Part shown: one piece after another, positions 1 to 11,900 of the stretch
Layout of the letters: each line of letters opens with the position of its first letter
Position numbering within the stretch: position 1 is the first letter of the stretch
Assembly: GCA_022266195.1 (NCBI GenBank)
Contig: WHVY01000002.1
Location: 6,773,001 to 6,837,000, forward strand
From: Tetranychus cinnabarinus
Lineage: Eukaryota; Arthropoda; Arachnida; Trombidiformes; Tetranychidae
DNA length: 64,000 nucleotides
Reading direction: 5' to 3'
Notes under the pieces: generated by a model
What the model was told of the DNA's origin: nothing
The model's input: only the letters and a program-made list of their open reading frames with translations
The model's database searches: none
Position numbers and translations under genes: made by a program

Positions 1-754
1 CCATGCTGAAATCATAATCACCGATATGTTCTGCATAAACATTTTTCCTTGATCCATTCTTTGACTTCGTGTGTAAAGCTGCAAGTATGCTATACATGAA
101 ACAATCTGTATTTGTATTTATGTTTAAGATTGCTTTTTTGTTTGTAATTCTTGTTGGTAGTTTACAATGCAAACATCCTCCATGATGTGGTTCAAATTTC
201 GCAATCCTGATCTCCAATGCTTTTATGGATTTCATTGTCCATCCGCTTCCTTCATTAGTGAGCTGATCAATCCATGCATCTAATTCTTCTTTTGTTTCAA
301 GAAGTGATGGATCTATAGCTTCAGGTGAGCAAAGTTTTTTCATTGCTGAGAAAATGTAGATTATTTTATTATCTTTTCCACTAGAATCAATAGCAGGTCT
401 TTCTACATCAACCCAACACCCAATACGGTATTTGCAGCAATTGAGTTCTAGTAGAAGTGAGTTGAATAAGGATTTGAAATTCGCATTTTCGGATGTGTAA
501 AGAGATTGAATATCTAAAAATGATATATCAGGTAAATAATAAACAGCCAATATTCCATCGAAGGCACTTTTAATCAATTTAAATCTATCATGTTGTACTA
601 GTTGAGGAATAGGTTCTTCTGCACATTCTTTTATATGTTTTTGAAAATTACTCAATACTTTATATCTTGTAGAACATTTATCACACTTATATGTCACGTT
701 ACATTTATGTTCTTTATCAATGATATCAATTCCACAATACTTGCAGAGAGTCAT
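1..754 (-). CDS. Polinton/adintovirus-like element protein, zinc-finger N-terminus, cut by the window edge
   Basis: The frame is open from an ATG at 754-752 to the window edge, 251 codons with no stop. The first 45 residues carry two zinc-binding-like clusters: a C-x2-C near residue 4, and a C-x2-C-x12-H-x3-C finger at about residues 24-43. Further on are a Gly-Ser-Gly-Trp motif, an LEIRI strand, and then the block KKAILNI followed by DCF and ILAALH. From family knowledge, this order (zinc finger, GSGW, ELRI-like strand, KKAIINI...CF..A..ALH) is typical of a protein often found before or fused to a family B protein-primed DNA polymerase in Polinton-like and adintovirus-like elements of invertebrates. 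The polymerase part, if present, would lie left of the window. The neighbouring ORF at 794-1744 is on the same strand, 39 nt upstream. The frame is intact, so the copy may be recent. The family assignment rests on remembered motifs only. Confidence 0.65.
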   Translation of the reverse strand, partial: MTLCKYCGIDIIDKEHKCNVTYKCDKCSTRYKVLSNFQKHIKECAEEPIPQLVQHDRFKLIKSAFDGILAVYYLPDISFLDIQSLYTSENANFKSLFNSLLLELNCCKYRIGCWVDVERPAIDSSGKDNKIIYIFSAMKKLCSPEAIDPSLLETKEELDAWIDQLTNEGSGWTMKSIKALEIRIAKFEPHHGGCLHCKLPTRITNKKAILNINTNTDCFMYSILAALHTKSKNGSRKNVYAEHIGDYDFSM

Positions 755-793
755 TTTTGAAATGAAATTTGTTTCAATTTGATTCTATTTATA

Positions 794-1744
794 TTAAATT
801 GTATTAACACGGTCGTTGAACCTATCCACGCCTTCATCCATAATCAAGGACCCTTCTTTGAACCACCACCGTGTAATAGGTTGTGGTGTCATTTCATAAT
901 TTAAACATGTCATAGTTTGTGACATCTTCTGCATGTAAACTCCTTGTGTTAAGTATTTAATATATTCCGGATAAAAAATCATTTTTTGACCATCAATCTC
1001 AAAGTTGAGATTTCCTGAATCTTCCTTTGTAATTTGGATAGATTTTTTGCTTGGTAATATTGTGAAGAATTTTGATTCATCTCTCAAATATTCAGTAAAG
1101 AAATCTCTTATTGCTAAAAAATCTATAGTGTTGAAATACATCGTACCACTATATCTAGAATTGTTCTTAGCAGATAATGTAAGCATTATTTTTGCAAACC
1201 ACCGATTTGAATTCTGTGATGTAGATGCTTCAATCGAAAGATGATACGTATCTGTGTTCGTCAAATGAAATGTTGAAATAGGAAATGTATACGTTTCACT
1301 GTCATCATCATTGATAATATCTTGATTATCTTTCCAAGAAAGGATATTATTTTCATGAATACCCTCAAAAGGAAAGTTACATTTACGTAGAACCTTAGCA
1401 AATTTATCTTTGAAAGAGCTTTCACGAATAATCGATAGTAAGTCACTAGGCCATGAGAAGTGTGCGTTACGATACCTAATGTCCAGAGTTCCACTTTTCG
1501 TAAGTACATATGTAAATTCTTTATGATTATATTTTATTTCAGTTTCAGTTTTCAACTTTTTCCTTATTTCATTAAATAATTTGAAAGGAATCTTAGATGT
1601 CATTTCAACACCTTCAACGCTGTAAATTATCTGGATGTAAAATTTCCAAAACTTAGCACTTGTTAATTTTCCTTGCAAATATATGATATAGTGAACACCT
1701 TTAACCGATTCGGTATGTTCAGCTAGGTTAAGTGTATTACTCAT
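794..1744 (-). CDS. Uncharacterised ORF paired with the element-like protein
   Basis: This is an intact 316-residue frame. The first in-frame ATG is at 1744-1742; the open frame extends a further 19 codons upstream without another ATG. I do not recognise a domain. The protein is soluble-looking, with no signal peptide or membrane segment, mixed charge, many aromatic residues, and a C-terminus containing a Trp-Trp pair. It ends 39 nt before the start of the zinc-finger ORF at 754, on the same strand and without an intron between them. That spacing is far tighter than between the host genes here, and it suggests both belong to one mobile or viral element. Upstream (1745-2040) is A+T-rich DNA with a small inverted repeat that might mark an element end. 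It could also be a host gene fragment. Confidence 0.5.
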   Translation of the reverse strand: MSNTLNLAEHTESVKGVHYIIYLQGKLTSAKFWKFYIQIIYSVEGVEMTSKIPFKLFNEIRKKLKTETEIKYNHKEFTYVLTKSGTLDIRYRNAHFSWPSDLLSIIRESSFKDKFAKVLRKCNFPFEGIHENNILSWKDNQDIINDDDSETYTFPISTFHLTNTDTYHLSIEASTSQNSNRWFAKIMLTLSAKNNSRYSGTMYFNTIDFLAIRDFFTEYLRDESKFFTILPSKKSIQITKEDSGNLNFEIDGQKMIFYPEYIKYLTQGVYMQKMSQTMTCLNYEMTPQPITRWWFKEGSLIMDEGVDRFNDRVNTI

Positions 1745-1912
1745 TTTAATTTTGATTAACTTAATTAAGACTTTTTGATAAACTCGATTAAGACTTTTCA
1801 CAATTTTTGAATAAAGATATAAATTGGATAGAAAGTACGTGCTTTATATAGATTTTGAAATAATTTGCTAAGTTTAATGTTTAATATTTTCAAATTCAGC
1901 GCTTAATTTCTC

Positions 1913-1995
1913 AGTAGTAACCAATTTATTCTTTAAAGTAACCAATTCAATAACCGGTTTCGCGATTGAGCCAGTAATTGGTTATTTATACTACT
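1913..1995. repeat. Short imperfect inverted repeat beside the element-like ORFs
   Basis: AGTAGTAACCAATT at 1913-1926 is mirrored by AATTGG...TACTACT at 1977-1995, with six extra bases in the second arm. The motif GTAACCAATT occurs again at about 1938 between the arms, next to a central AACCGGTT palindrome. It lies about 170 bp upstream of the ORF pair at 1-1744. It may be a promoter palindrome, an element terminus or chance in A+T-rich sequence. Confidence 0.3.
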
Positions 1996-2234
1996 AAAGT
2001 GAAACTTGGTTGACTTTTTTTTTACTTTGTTACTTACTTAATTTGATGGTTTTTTGTTGCTCTTGCTGTACATTTGAATGATGAAAGAAAGAGAAAAGAA
2101 AAAGGAAAAGAAAGAAATGAAAGATAAATGAAAGACAAGAATAGAACTACAGTCAGAAGAAAAAAGTAATTGCAGGTTTAAAAGTAATGTAGCTTTAGCT
2201 TTAGCTATTGGAGGAAAAAAGGAGTTTGTTTCAA

Positions 2235-2237
<3 letters not shown>

Positions 2238-2275
<38 letters not shown>

Positions 2276-2400
2276 ACGCAAGTGAAGAAGAGAGGAAGAA
2301 AAGTCAAAGAGAGTGAAACAGAGAAAGAGAGAGAAGATAGAGAAAGGAAAGAAAGAGGAAAAAAGAGGAAGATAAGAGAGAGAGACATGAAGAGAGGGCA
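2238..2400. repeat. (TC)n microsatellite followed by a GA-rich tract
   Basis: A (TC)17 run covers 2238-2272. From 2282 to 2400 the same strand becomes almost pure purine (GA-rich). The two halves are partly complementary and could fold back or form a polypurine structure. The tract sits about 0.6-0.7 kb upstream of the Wnt start codon, where GA repeats often occur in arthropod promoters (GAGA-factor-type sites). A regulatory role here is inference. Confidence 0.7.
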
Positions 2401-2977
2401 AAGGGGCGATGAGATAGACCGAGTTAAAGTCTCATCTCTTCAGTTGGGACTATCGTTTCAATCATTGACATCAGTCAGCATCTTATTTTTGCTTTCACTT
2501 TTTGTTCACAATTAACAGTTTTATTAATTTCCTTATTAATCAATCAACACCTTAACAACATTTAACCTCTCATTTAATCCAAATTTAATCAACATTAACC
2601 ACAACTTGGACTGCCTTTCAACACTTTATGTCATCTACTTGAGACTTGTTTACCTTTTTTTCAGTTTACTTTTCGAGTTTACTTTTCACAAGAATCCAAC
2701 TTTACAATTATAAACAATTAAACAACCATTGATCTTTGATTATTTCAACATTGGTTGATAATCACATGTAACATTTAATGAAAAATGAATCCAAATTGAT
2801 TACCAGTCGCCAACTTTCAATATGATATTGAACAAGTTAACCATGTTGGATGGACCTTAAGCAATATTCACTTTTCACCATTAAAATCTGATTCTCAAGT
2901 CACTTTGTTTTGTTTTTACGTGTTTTGTTTATTTTCAATTTAAGTTAATCAAATCAAATCATACCTCAAACATCACC

Positions 2978-5900
2978 ATGATTTATGCAACTGTCATCAT
3001 TTCATTCATCATTAATCTTATCAATTCACCATTAGTTTCATCGTCTTGGTGGTAAGTAAATATTTTTTATCTTAACAAAACATTGATCAATATGAAAGAT
3101 TAACTAATTGTTGGGTCAACTCAAGCTACTGACAATAATCTATGGACTGGTTAATAACATTGACTCCAATGCTTCAACTCGTTCATTGCACTTCCAATGA
3201 TAAAATCTTGAACTCTAATTTGACTTGTCTTTTCACAAGTTTAACAATTGTTGATTAATTAGTACATGTGTAATGGCACTTTTTATGTTCAATCATTGGT
3301 CTAATCGTCTTCAATTGACTGATTTTGTGCTTTAAAATTGCAAATAATCACATTTGTTATTTCAACCTTTTCAGTTTGACAGGTTTTCACTCTTTGGTAA
3401 CAACTTTTCATTTTAACCAAGTTACCATGAAAATTTTAGTTACCAGTTTAATGTTGATGCTTTGAAATGTCAAGAAATAATTATTATAATAATTATTGAT
3501 GCATCTTAAATAAAATTTAGAATGTATTTTTGTTCCAAAATAACAAAAAATACTTCACCCAATTTCATTTCAAGTTACCCGGGTTAACAATTTTAAGCGG
3601 GACATCAGAAGGTTTACTTGATATGATACTTATGATAACCGTTGACTTCCTTAATGAATCGAGTGTTGTTGTTTTAATTTGTTTTAAATATTAAACAATT
3701 TGCCAAGAATTTGTTTTCCCTACATTGATTACAATCTCTATCATCATCCAAACCATCATTACCGTCCTACACAGACTTGCAAATAACCATCAAACCATTA
3801 ACTGAGAAACATTCAAAATCAACAAAATATTAGACAACAATGTGAGTCAAACAAAAGTCTTGTCATTCTGTGCTGCTAACCATTACAAGTTGTTGACAGA
3901 GATTAACATCTTTACATCTCGTTGGCTTCGATGTGTTTCACTTTCTTCAACCAACCACAACAATTTATTTAACTCAAATTCTCGTCATATAATGTTTCAT
4001 AGTTCCCAAAGAAAGATATTTTAACTCAACATGGAATAACTTCAACCAATGTGATGCCATTTGTAATTTGGATATAAACATTTCTTTTGTTCCAACTTTA
4101 ACTCTAACTCAATTGACTAGATCTATGTGTTGGATTGGGATCTTTTGTCCAGATTTACCTTTCTTCTGCTCCAAAACAGCACAAAAAGCTTTTTAAATTA
4201 TCCAGATCTAGCCTTAATTTCACCAGGTGACTTAGTTTTCTATAGCTAAGGATGGTATCATCATTTATTATCGTCCAATATTTTCTGGTTATCTCTCATC
4301 TTCATTAATATTTTTCGGCATACAAGCGTTGGTATCATGATTCATGATCTTTGAAGTTATCTCTATACCTGAGGAATGTATTCTCTTGAAAGCGAGTTGA
4401 TACTGATCATTTTACCGTGGAGCAGCTTTTATAAATGGAGCAACTAATGTTAATACATTCTCCAGTTCTTTATGGATATTTTGCCCGCACTCTGTTTTCA
4501 AAATTGGTTATTGATTAGCACACAATTACAACCATTTACCTGTCCATCATCGATGAGCCCTTTCTCGTTTTCCCTGCAAAATATGATTTCCTAATCAATT
4601 TGGTTACAAGTTTCCCCTTAGTCCCTTTTGTTAACCAGTACTGCAAAAATGGAAAATCAAAATATTAAAATATTTTGACATTAAATTAAATGATATTGGT
4701 AACCTGGCGTGATGTATGATTCTTTGGTGGCAACGATCTCATCAAATTCCGTTTTGAAGGAAGCTCATAAAATTCATTGGAGTATGATCATATCATGGAA
4801 AAAAATGCTGAAAAGATACAACTCGTTTACAAATTAGCTTTATTTCATCAAAACTACCATCTTATCAAAGCAAATTCATGTTTTTGAAGTTGATTAACTG
4901 GGAGAGATGACGAGAAGGAAAAATAAAGTAAAATCAATTAAAAAGTCGTTGAATAGCTGAACAGGAAGAAATGCAATAACACAATAAGCAGCAATTATGT
5001 ATATCATTTCTCATCATTGACTGACGACAAATTTTACAAGCTAATCAAAATGATCAGTCTTTACACTTTTCTTTCCAGTCTAAATTTATATCTTTAAACC
5101 TGACAAGCCTCAAATGTACAATGAATGGATCCAAAGTTGAGATTAGAAGTTTTTCCCTGGATAAATCACTGGAAATTTGGTTTTAATAGAGAGGAAGAAC
5201 CATAAAACATGGCACTGTTGAAATGGAAATTCATGTTTATTTGACTCAATGAAATGTGGATCGATGAAAATTTAAATCAAGATAGTGTTGGTTGAATTGA
5301 AACTAACCCAATTTATCCAGAATTTATGTTTCTTAGTAAATCTTTGCCCTGGTAATAAAATAACAACAAAATGTGTTCCAAGCTTTCCGCATTAACCAAG
5401 ATAAAAGTTGGAGGACGATTAAAACTGTCGACTGTGAATGTATTCAATTCATGGGAAGAGAAAGCAAAGAAAAAAGAGAATCCAGTTGAACAAAGTAATG
5501 AAGACAATATCTATAGAAGTTGAGGAAAATTTGATATTTTATTTTATTCTTCCTTTTCTTTTATAGCCATACTCAGTTTCTTGACCTGATATTTTATAGC
5601 AGATAAAATAAGGAATATTATGATTATTGTTTCCCGGTTAAGGCTCCTGTTGGAATTAAATGGCTGAATTGATTCCCTTTTGGACGAATATGTAAACCTT
5701 TATAACAATAAGTGCCATAACGATAAACAGTTATGTTGGATATTAATATATATTTTTATACTTTTACTGAGCTCAGCTTTGTGCCTATGCATACATTTTG
5801 GTTACTGGAACCAAGGAAAAAGAGTCTAAAGTAACCTTAATCTTTAGAGTATAACTTTATTGGCCGATTCTGATTCACATCATCATCAACAATCATCAAG

Positions 5901-8900
5901 CTTTTATTATTATTCCTGGTATTGATTCCTGGTAACATTTTGATCAGCGTTGCATCTCTTCTCTTTTTTTATTTGTGACTATTTAATTGCCTTCTCTCAG
6001 TTAATTTATTTATTCTCTTTATTACCTTTCTACTATTCTAGCTGTTTAACAATATCTAATGATAACTTATGTTGTTGATCGGACTTTGGTTTGACCCTTA
6101 CAATTGCATTTTGGTCTTATATTACAATACAATTTATTATCTTTCCCACAAAGTCAAACTGCTCCATTTCACTGCAAACCCATAGAGTGTGTTTCACAGG
6201 AGAGGAAAACCGTTAACAGTTAACCATTAATATTGCCCTGCAACTGTATTGGGTCAACATTGGTGATTGGTACAATTTAATTATCGATATTAATCAGTTT
6301 GTTGCCAAATCAGACATCCTTGCCAATAACCAGTGATTCAATAGTTTCTGGTGAAAACATGAAAACTAGAATCAGTTTAACCTTATTTTTTAAACTGAAG
6401 CAGAAATCTCAACCTTGATTTGATTTCAATTTCTATACTTTCAATCAACTATTAATAAATAGTATTAGGGTGAAATTTAATTTACCTATCTGTTATTTGT
6501 TTACGTATGAGTGTTTTTTACCCGTTTACATGTTTAATTATTGAATGTGACGAAAAACTTGTTCTCGAAGTGATTAAGTGTTAACATGCAACTCATTTAT
6601 CAACTAAATTATGAATCAACACATTGCTTAATGGAAAATGATTAACTTTTAAAATGAAAGGTTTCATTGCTAATTGTCACAATTTGAGTTTACTTTGATT
6701 GAGTTGCTAAGATATCAATTAGCTTTAATTTTTAAACCATTTCCACGGCTTTTTAACGCTATCAATCATATTTTTGTCTTCAGATGGAAAGAAAAGCTAA
6801 TTAAATTTCAATATGCTTGAAATTTGACGGTAAAATATCATTTGGAAACAAATTCAATTATTTATTTGCAAACAAAACCAGTTCCATTTCAAATTGTATT
6901 TGAATAGCTGAAAGAAATCAATGTAATCCCGACAAATGGTACAAATTTCTGCATAAGTGGACCTTCAGTAAAATGTTTTTATTACTGTCAGTGGCCAAAC
7001 TGGGCACAATGTAAGCATAAAAACTGTTAGCCAATGGAGTGGACAAGGTCAACTTTAATTTCGATAGCAAATGTACTTTGCCAGAAAGGCCTGTGAAACT
7101 AGTAGCCTAATAGCTAATACATTAACTTGCTCAAATGAAATTTATCTTTGTATATTTGATTTTTACAATAGATCATGATTTTCGCCTTTCTCTATCACCT
7201 TAGGCAGTAATGAGGCAACACGATCAGCTATAATGCAAATTGTTAAAGATTTAACAGTTAAAAAGTGTAATAAGATTGTTAAAAGTGTAAAAAGATGAGT
7301 TGAGCCATTTCGCTTGCAATAAAAAAAGGCAACTGTTTAAGGAATCCTTTTATCATCTTCCAAGGTGTAGATGTAATAACAAGGCCAGAAACTGGAAAAG
7401 GTAAAGGTAATCACAGTAAAGGTGGTGGAGATAATTGCCGGCTATTAACTGATGAAGGTTTGAACAAAAATCAAGGCTTGAACTGGCCGTAAGTTGACTT
7501 TTATGATCTCTTCCATTGTTGAGCTTATCCATTTTGTTTGAAAGTTGTTGCTTACTTTTACTGTTACTGTTTTATTGAAACACTTTTGTAACACAGTAAA
7601 CTATTAACACAAATACTTTATTGTATAGATACATGATTTGAGAAAAATGAGCAAAAATTAATCAGCATTATTAGGTATTTTGAGTGTTGTAAATCACGAT
7701 AATCAATTTGATAGTAAAACTCACTCCGAGTTAACCCGGGTTTTGCAGCTGATGTAATAATGATCCTTGGCAAGTCTTTGATCCATCTATATGGATCCAT
7801 ATATCCATTGGACTTTTATTAAACTGTGGATCAAAAAAAACTGTCAATGTGTAACCTTAATTGTTTCTTCTTGTTTGTTTATTTGTTTTCTCTTGCGCTT
7901 AAAATATCTTAGGATGTGTTTTTCTGCTCTGTTAAATTATTGTCCATTTAATGATGACTTATTATTGTTAACATTGGTCATAACTCTTGACTAAAGGTCA
8001 TTTAACCAACGCCAGTTGGTTTCTTTTTTCCTCTACCAATGACCGTTTACAGAGTAACCATTGGCCTTTCCTTTCCCTCTATTTTTTTCCTGTTCACTCT
8101 TCAATAATTCGCCTTCCAACATTACCACTAATCTCTTGCCCTGACTCACTTGACTTCACTTCGGCCGAGAAAATGACCATCATCATCATTATCACCATCA
8201 ATATCACCATGTTTATCCCTCCTTGTTGAACAAAATTGTATGAGCGGATACAATTTTGCACTATTTGCTCCTTGTGTTTTACTTGTATTACAGTTGACTG
8301 TTTTTTTCTTCCCTTTTTTTCTGGTTTTTTCCCACTAACTTGGCCTATTTTCTCGATAATTTCCAAGTTCAACTTACAACTGTTTTATCAAAAAAACATG
8401 ACTGTTTAGTGACAGCACTTCTTTTACTAAACTGTTTCACTCCCATTCACCTTTAACAGAGTTATGAAGAGATCTCTGATTTATTCTTGATACTTTAACA
8501 TTACAATATTGGTATCGCTTTCCTGATTGTATCTACAACAGCATGAGGAAGGAACAAATGATGAAAGGTCAAGACTGTCCAAGTCTATTCTGGTAGTTGA
8601 AATGGCTCTCAACAGTATCTCTATAATTGGCAATTTATCACCCAATTTGTTTAAATCAAGTTAATAAGTCGACGAAATAGAAAGATGCCAAAGTTACTCA
8701 TTTTGAAATTCATGAGGAAGGTCAATAAAGAAATACCTGTGGGAAGAAAAGGAATAATGAAGTGGAAGAAAATGGTTTAGCAATGAATCAAGAACAGGAA
8801 AAATATATCAAGAAACAAAAAAAGACAGGAAACCACAAAAACATCTGAGATTTTTTTGTGTCCAATGTTAACAGTTTATCATCGTCTTTGTCTCCATTGT

Positions 8901-11900
8901 TTTGTTAATATCACATCTTTCGAGATTTGTCCTTTCCCCTGACAACAACCCGATAAAAGGAGTATTTTTTTGCATAATGCTCTATCCATTAACTATCCAT
9001 TCATTTGCGAGCTACATTTCGCTTCTCTGTTATATTAGTTTACCTCGTTTTTTTTCTCGTCGAAAAAAAACTTTTGGCTTTTTCTCCTTGAACCATATTT
9101 TTAGCTAAATCAGTGAGATATTTTACTTGAAAGTTGAATGTACTTGACAATAGAAAAAAATGCTTGATGATAATAACATCAAATTATGGTAATACCAAGC
9201 TGAACAACCATTTATTGGATTCCTTTTCTTACAATTGTGAAGTACCTTCATCATTCACCAAATCATTATCCATTTTACTTTGTTCAACAGGGTCTACTTT
9301 AACGATAAAGCCAATCATGTCAATCTCATTGTTCCTAATCATACATGGTTCATCTAATTTTTAAGGTTGACTCAGCTTTGCTTGCGATTCCTTTCCTTCT
9401 TGATGATCCCAATCATAGTGAAAAAAGGATGAAGATATTGTAGGAAGAGTAAAGATGATAGAAATTAAATCAGAAAGCAAGTTGGTAGCAAAAGATGGTT
9501 TAAGCTGTTACGATGATGAAGAGGATGCGATTTAAACATAATTGATTTTAGAGATAGAGTGAAATGAGTATTGGAGTAACTCTCTGAGCACATAAGCAAC
9601 GAATTAATTATCAGCCAGGTCAGTCAGGTCATCCAGGTAATCTATTTGATTGTCAGGGTTAACCTGAAAGAGGGAAACAATAAGGGATAAAAAAATTGCA
9701 CCAAAAAGTAATCACAACAATCAATAGTTGAAGATAACTTACTTGATTTGAACAAGTTGTTATTGCGCAAAGAAGAAAAGATGAGCGCTAAAAAAGAAAG
9801 GTTTTTCATCTTTTTTGGCATCTAAGTTGGCTAATTGTGGGTTAACCTTACACATGAAATGGCCATTAAACTAGGCAAAGGCTATTAACAATGTTTCCCC
9901 GGAGGGTATCATGGGTATAATAAGCAAAAAGTGATTCTTGTTTGCTCATTTCGTTTCCTTGATATCAACATTTCAAAAATAAAGGGAAAAAAAGAGATGA
10001 GCCAATCTCAAGCATAATAATAGTGCTACTACTAATAAAGATGAGTGTTAAGTAGCATCATTAAAGGAACCAGGGTGAACACAGATGAATATCAATTGCT
10101 CTCCTTGTATCTTTTTTTAACAGCCAATCGTCGTGATATAAAAAAGTAATTCTGGTTGCTTGAAAAACATTCTTGACGTTTGTGATGTTGAACAATTATT
10201 AAACGACTGGTTGTAAAATCACATAAAAATAACATGGGACGCTTGAGACGTTTCCTTTTGTTTCCTTTTCTTCTTTCTGTAAATTCTTATTTACCATTTG
10301 ATTGAAATGTTGGGCCAAATTGAACCATCTTGATAGTTACATGAATTAATCCCACAGGTAACCTTCATCACGATCCTGAAATCACATTTTTCTCAAACCA
10401 GTCATTTTCTCGTCACTGCTTGGGTCAAAGTTAACAATGTTATTACAAATATATGCTTGAGATGACTAACAAGAAGAGGCTCCATTTTGGGACTTTAGTA
10501 TTTTAATGAGCAGCTCAGGTTGAATAGTTTTAAAAATGGACTCATCAGAATTTTTCTCTTCTTTTTCTTTCCTTTTCCAGGTCATTAGGAATACCAACAT
10601 CTCATAAAGAAATACTAGAAATCAAACCGACATCAGCTAAAGCTCACTGTAGAGGGCTTTCTTCATTAGAGGATAACCAAAAGCAGCTTTGTGAACTTAA
10701 TCATCATATTCTTCAAGCAATTAGCAAGGGGGCCAAATTGGGTATAGATGAGTGTCAACATCAATTTAGACGGAATCGCTGGAACTGCACCACTTTTGAA
10801 GATCATCCGAAAATTTTTGGAAGCGTTGTGGAATCAAGTGAGTCAGTTTATCTTACAATAAACAAAATCAATGTTTACTTGGATCAAATTTGATTAAAAG
10901 AAAGAAATTAAACAAAAACATTATAATGAATTGATGTATGAGGTAATAAGAACTAGATGGGAAAAGTTATTCATAAACAAGTGTGAGTATGAACATTTGA
11001 CTAAAGATGATGTAATAAATAGGAAAATGACATGGTAAAAGAACATCAAAATAAAAAACTTTGGGATATGAAAATAGATTTTAAATCGGCAACATGAAAT
11101 AGAAATGAAAACGAAAATGAAATGATAGAAAAGATCTTTGATTTTATCTGTAGATTGAGACGTTCAATCATCACTGCTACTCGATTCTTCTGAAAGATTG
11201 GCATGTTCAACGATTCTCACAGTTTTAGGTGGTGGAGATGGGCACATGCTGAATTTTACCGTCGTTGACTTTCGAGCTTGTTGTCTTTTCATCTTTTTTG
11301 CCGGTTTTTGTTTGTTGTTGAAGATGTTGACAAAAAATAATTTACTTTGATAAAATTCAATTACCAAATGGGGACACAAAACATTGGTCAGTGATGAAGG
11401 TATCATCGTCTTTTGTCCTCCTCTGAGCTTTACATAGTGAATTAACCGTCCATTGATTGTGGCTATTGAAAGAATTTCCTCGATATCAAAATCACCGATA
11501 GGATGTGAGATGTGATCAGGAAAGGGTACAACAAATTCAGCTGACATCATGTTTAAATTGAACAATAACTGGAACAATGAGTGAAGATAAATAATGAACT
11601 TTGAGTAAATCTATGTAAGAAACGCAATAAGAAGCAAAGACAAGATTACAAATAAAGTAAAGAGTAAATTTGAGGGAAAGGATATCTAAATCTTACCGCG
11701 AATTATAAACCATGAAACTGATTAATTTAAAATGAAAACTCTAGAGCAAAGCAATTTTAATGGTCATTGCTTGACTGCGACCATCTTTGATAGCTAAAAT
11801 GAGTCATAAGACACTTGTTAGTTCTGAAGTTGACGCTAGATTGAAAAACAGTTAACTTCGAGTTAATAATAGATTAGATGAGTGGTCATAGCAAAAATCG

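Noticed and set aside
2038..2515. Overlapping frames rich in Ser/Leu (minus) and Arg/Glu/Lys (plus)
   Set aside because: They are translations of the TC/GA tract and have no domain or splice support.
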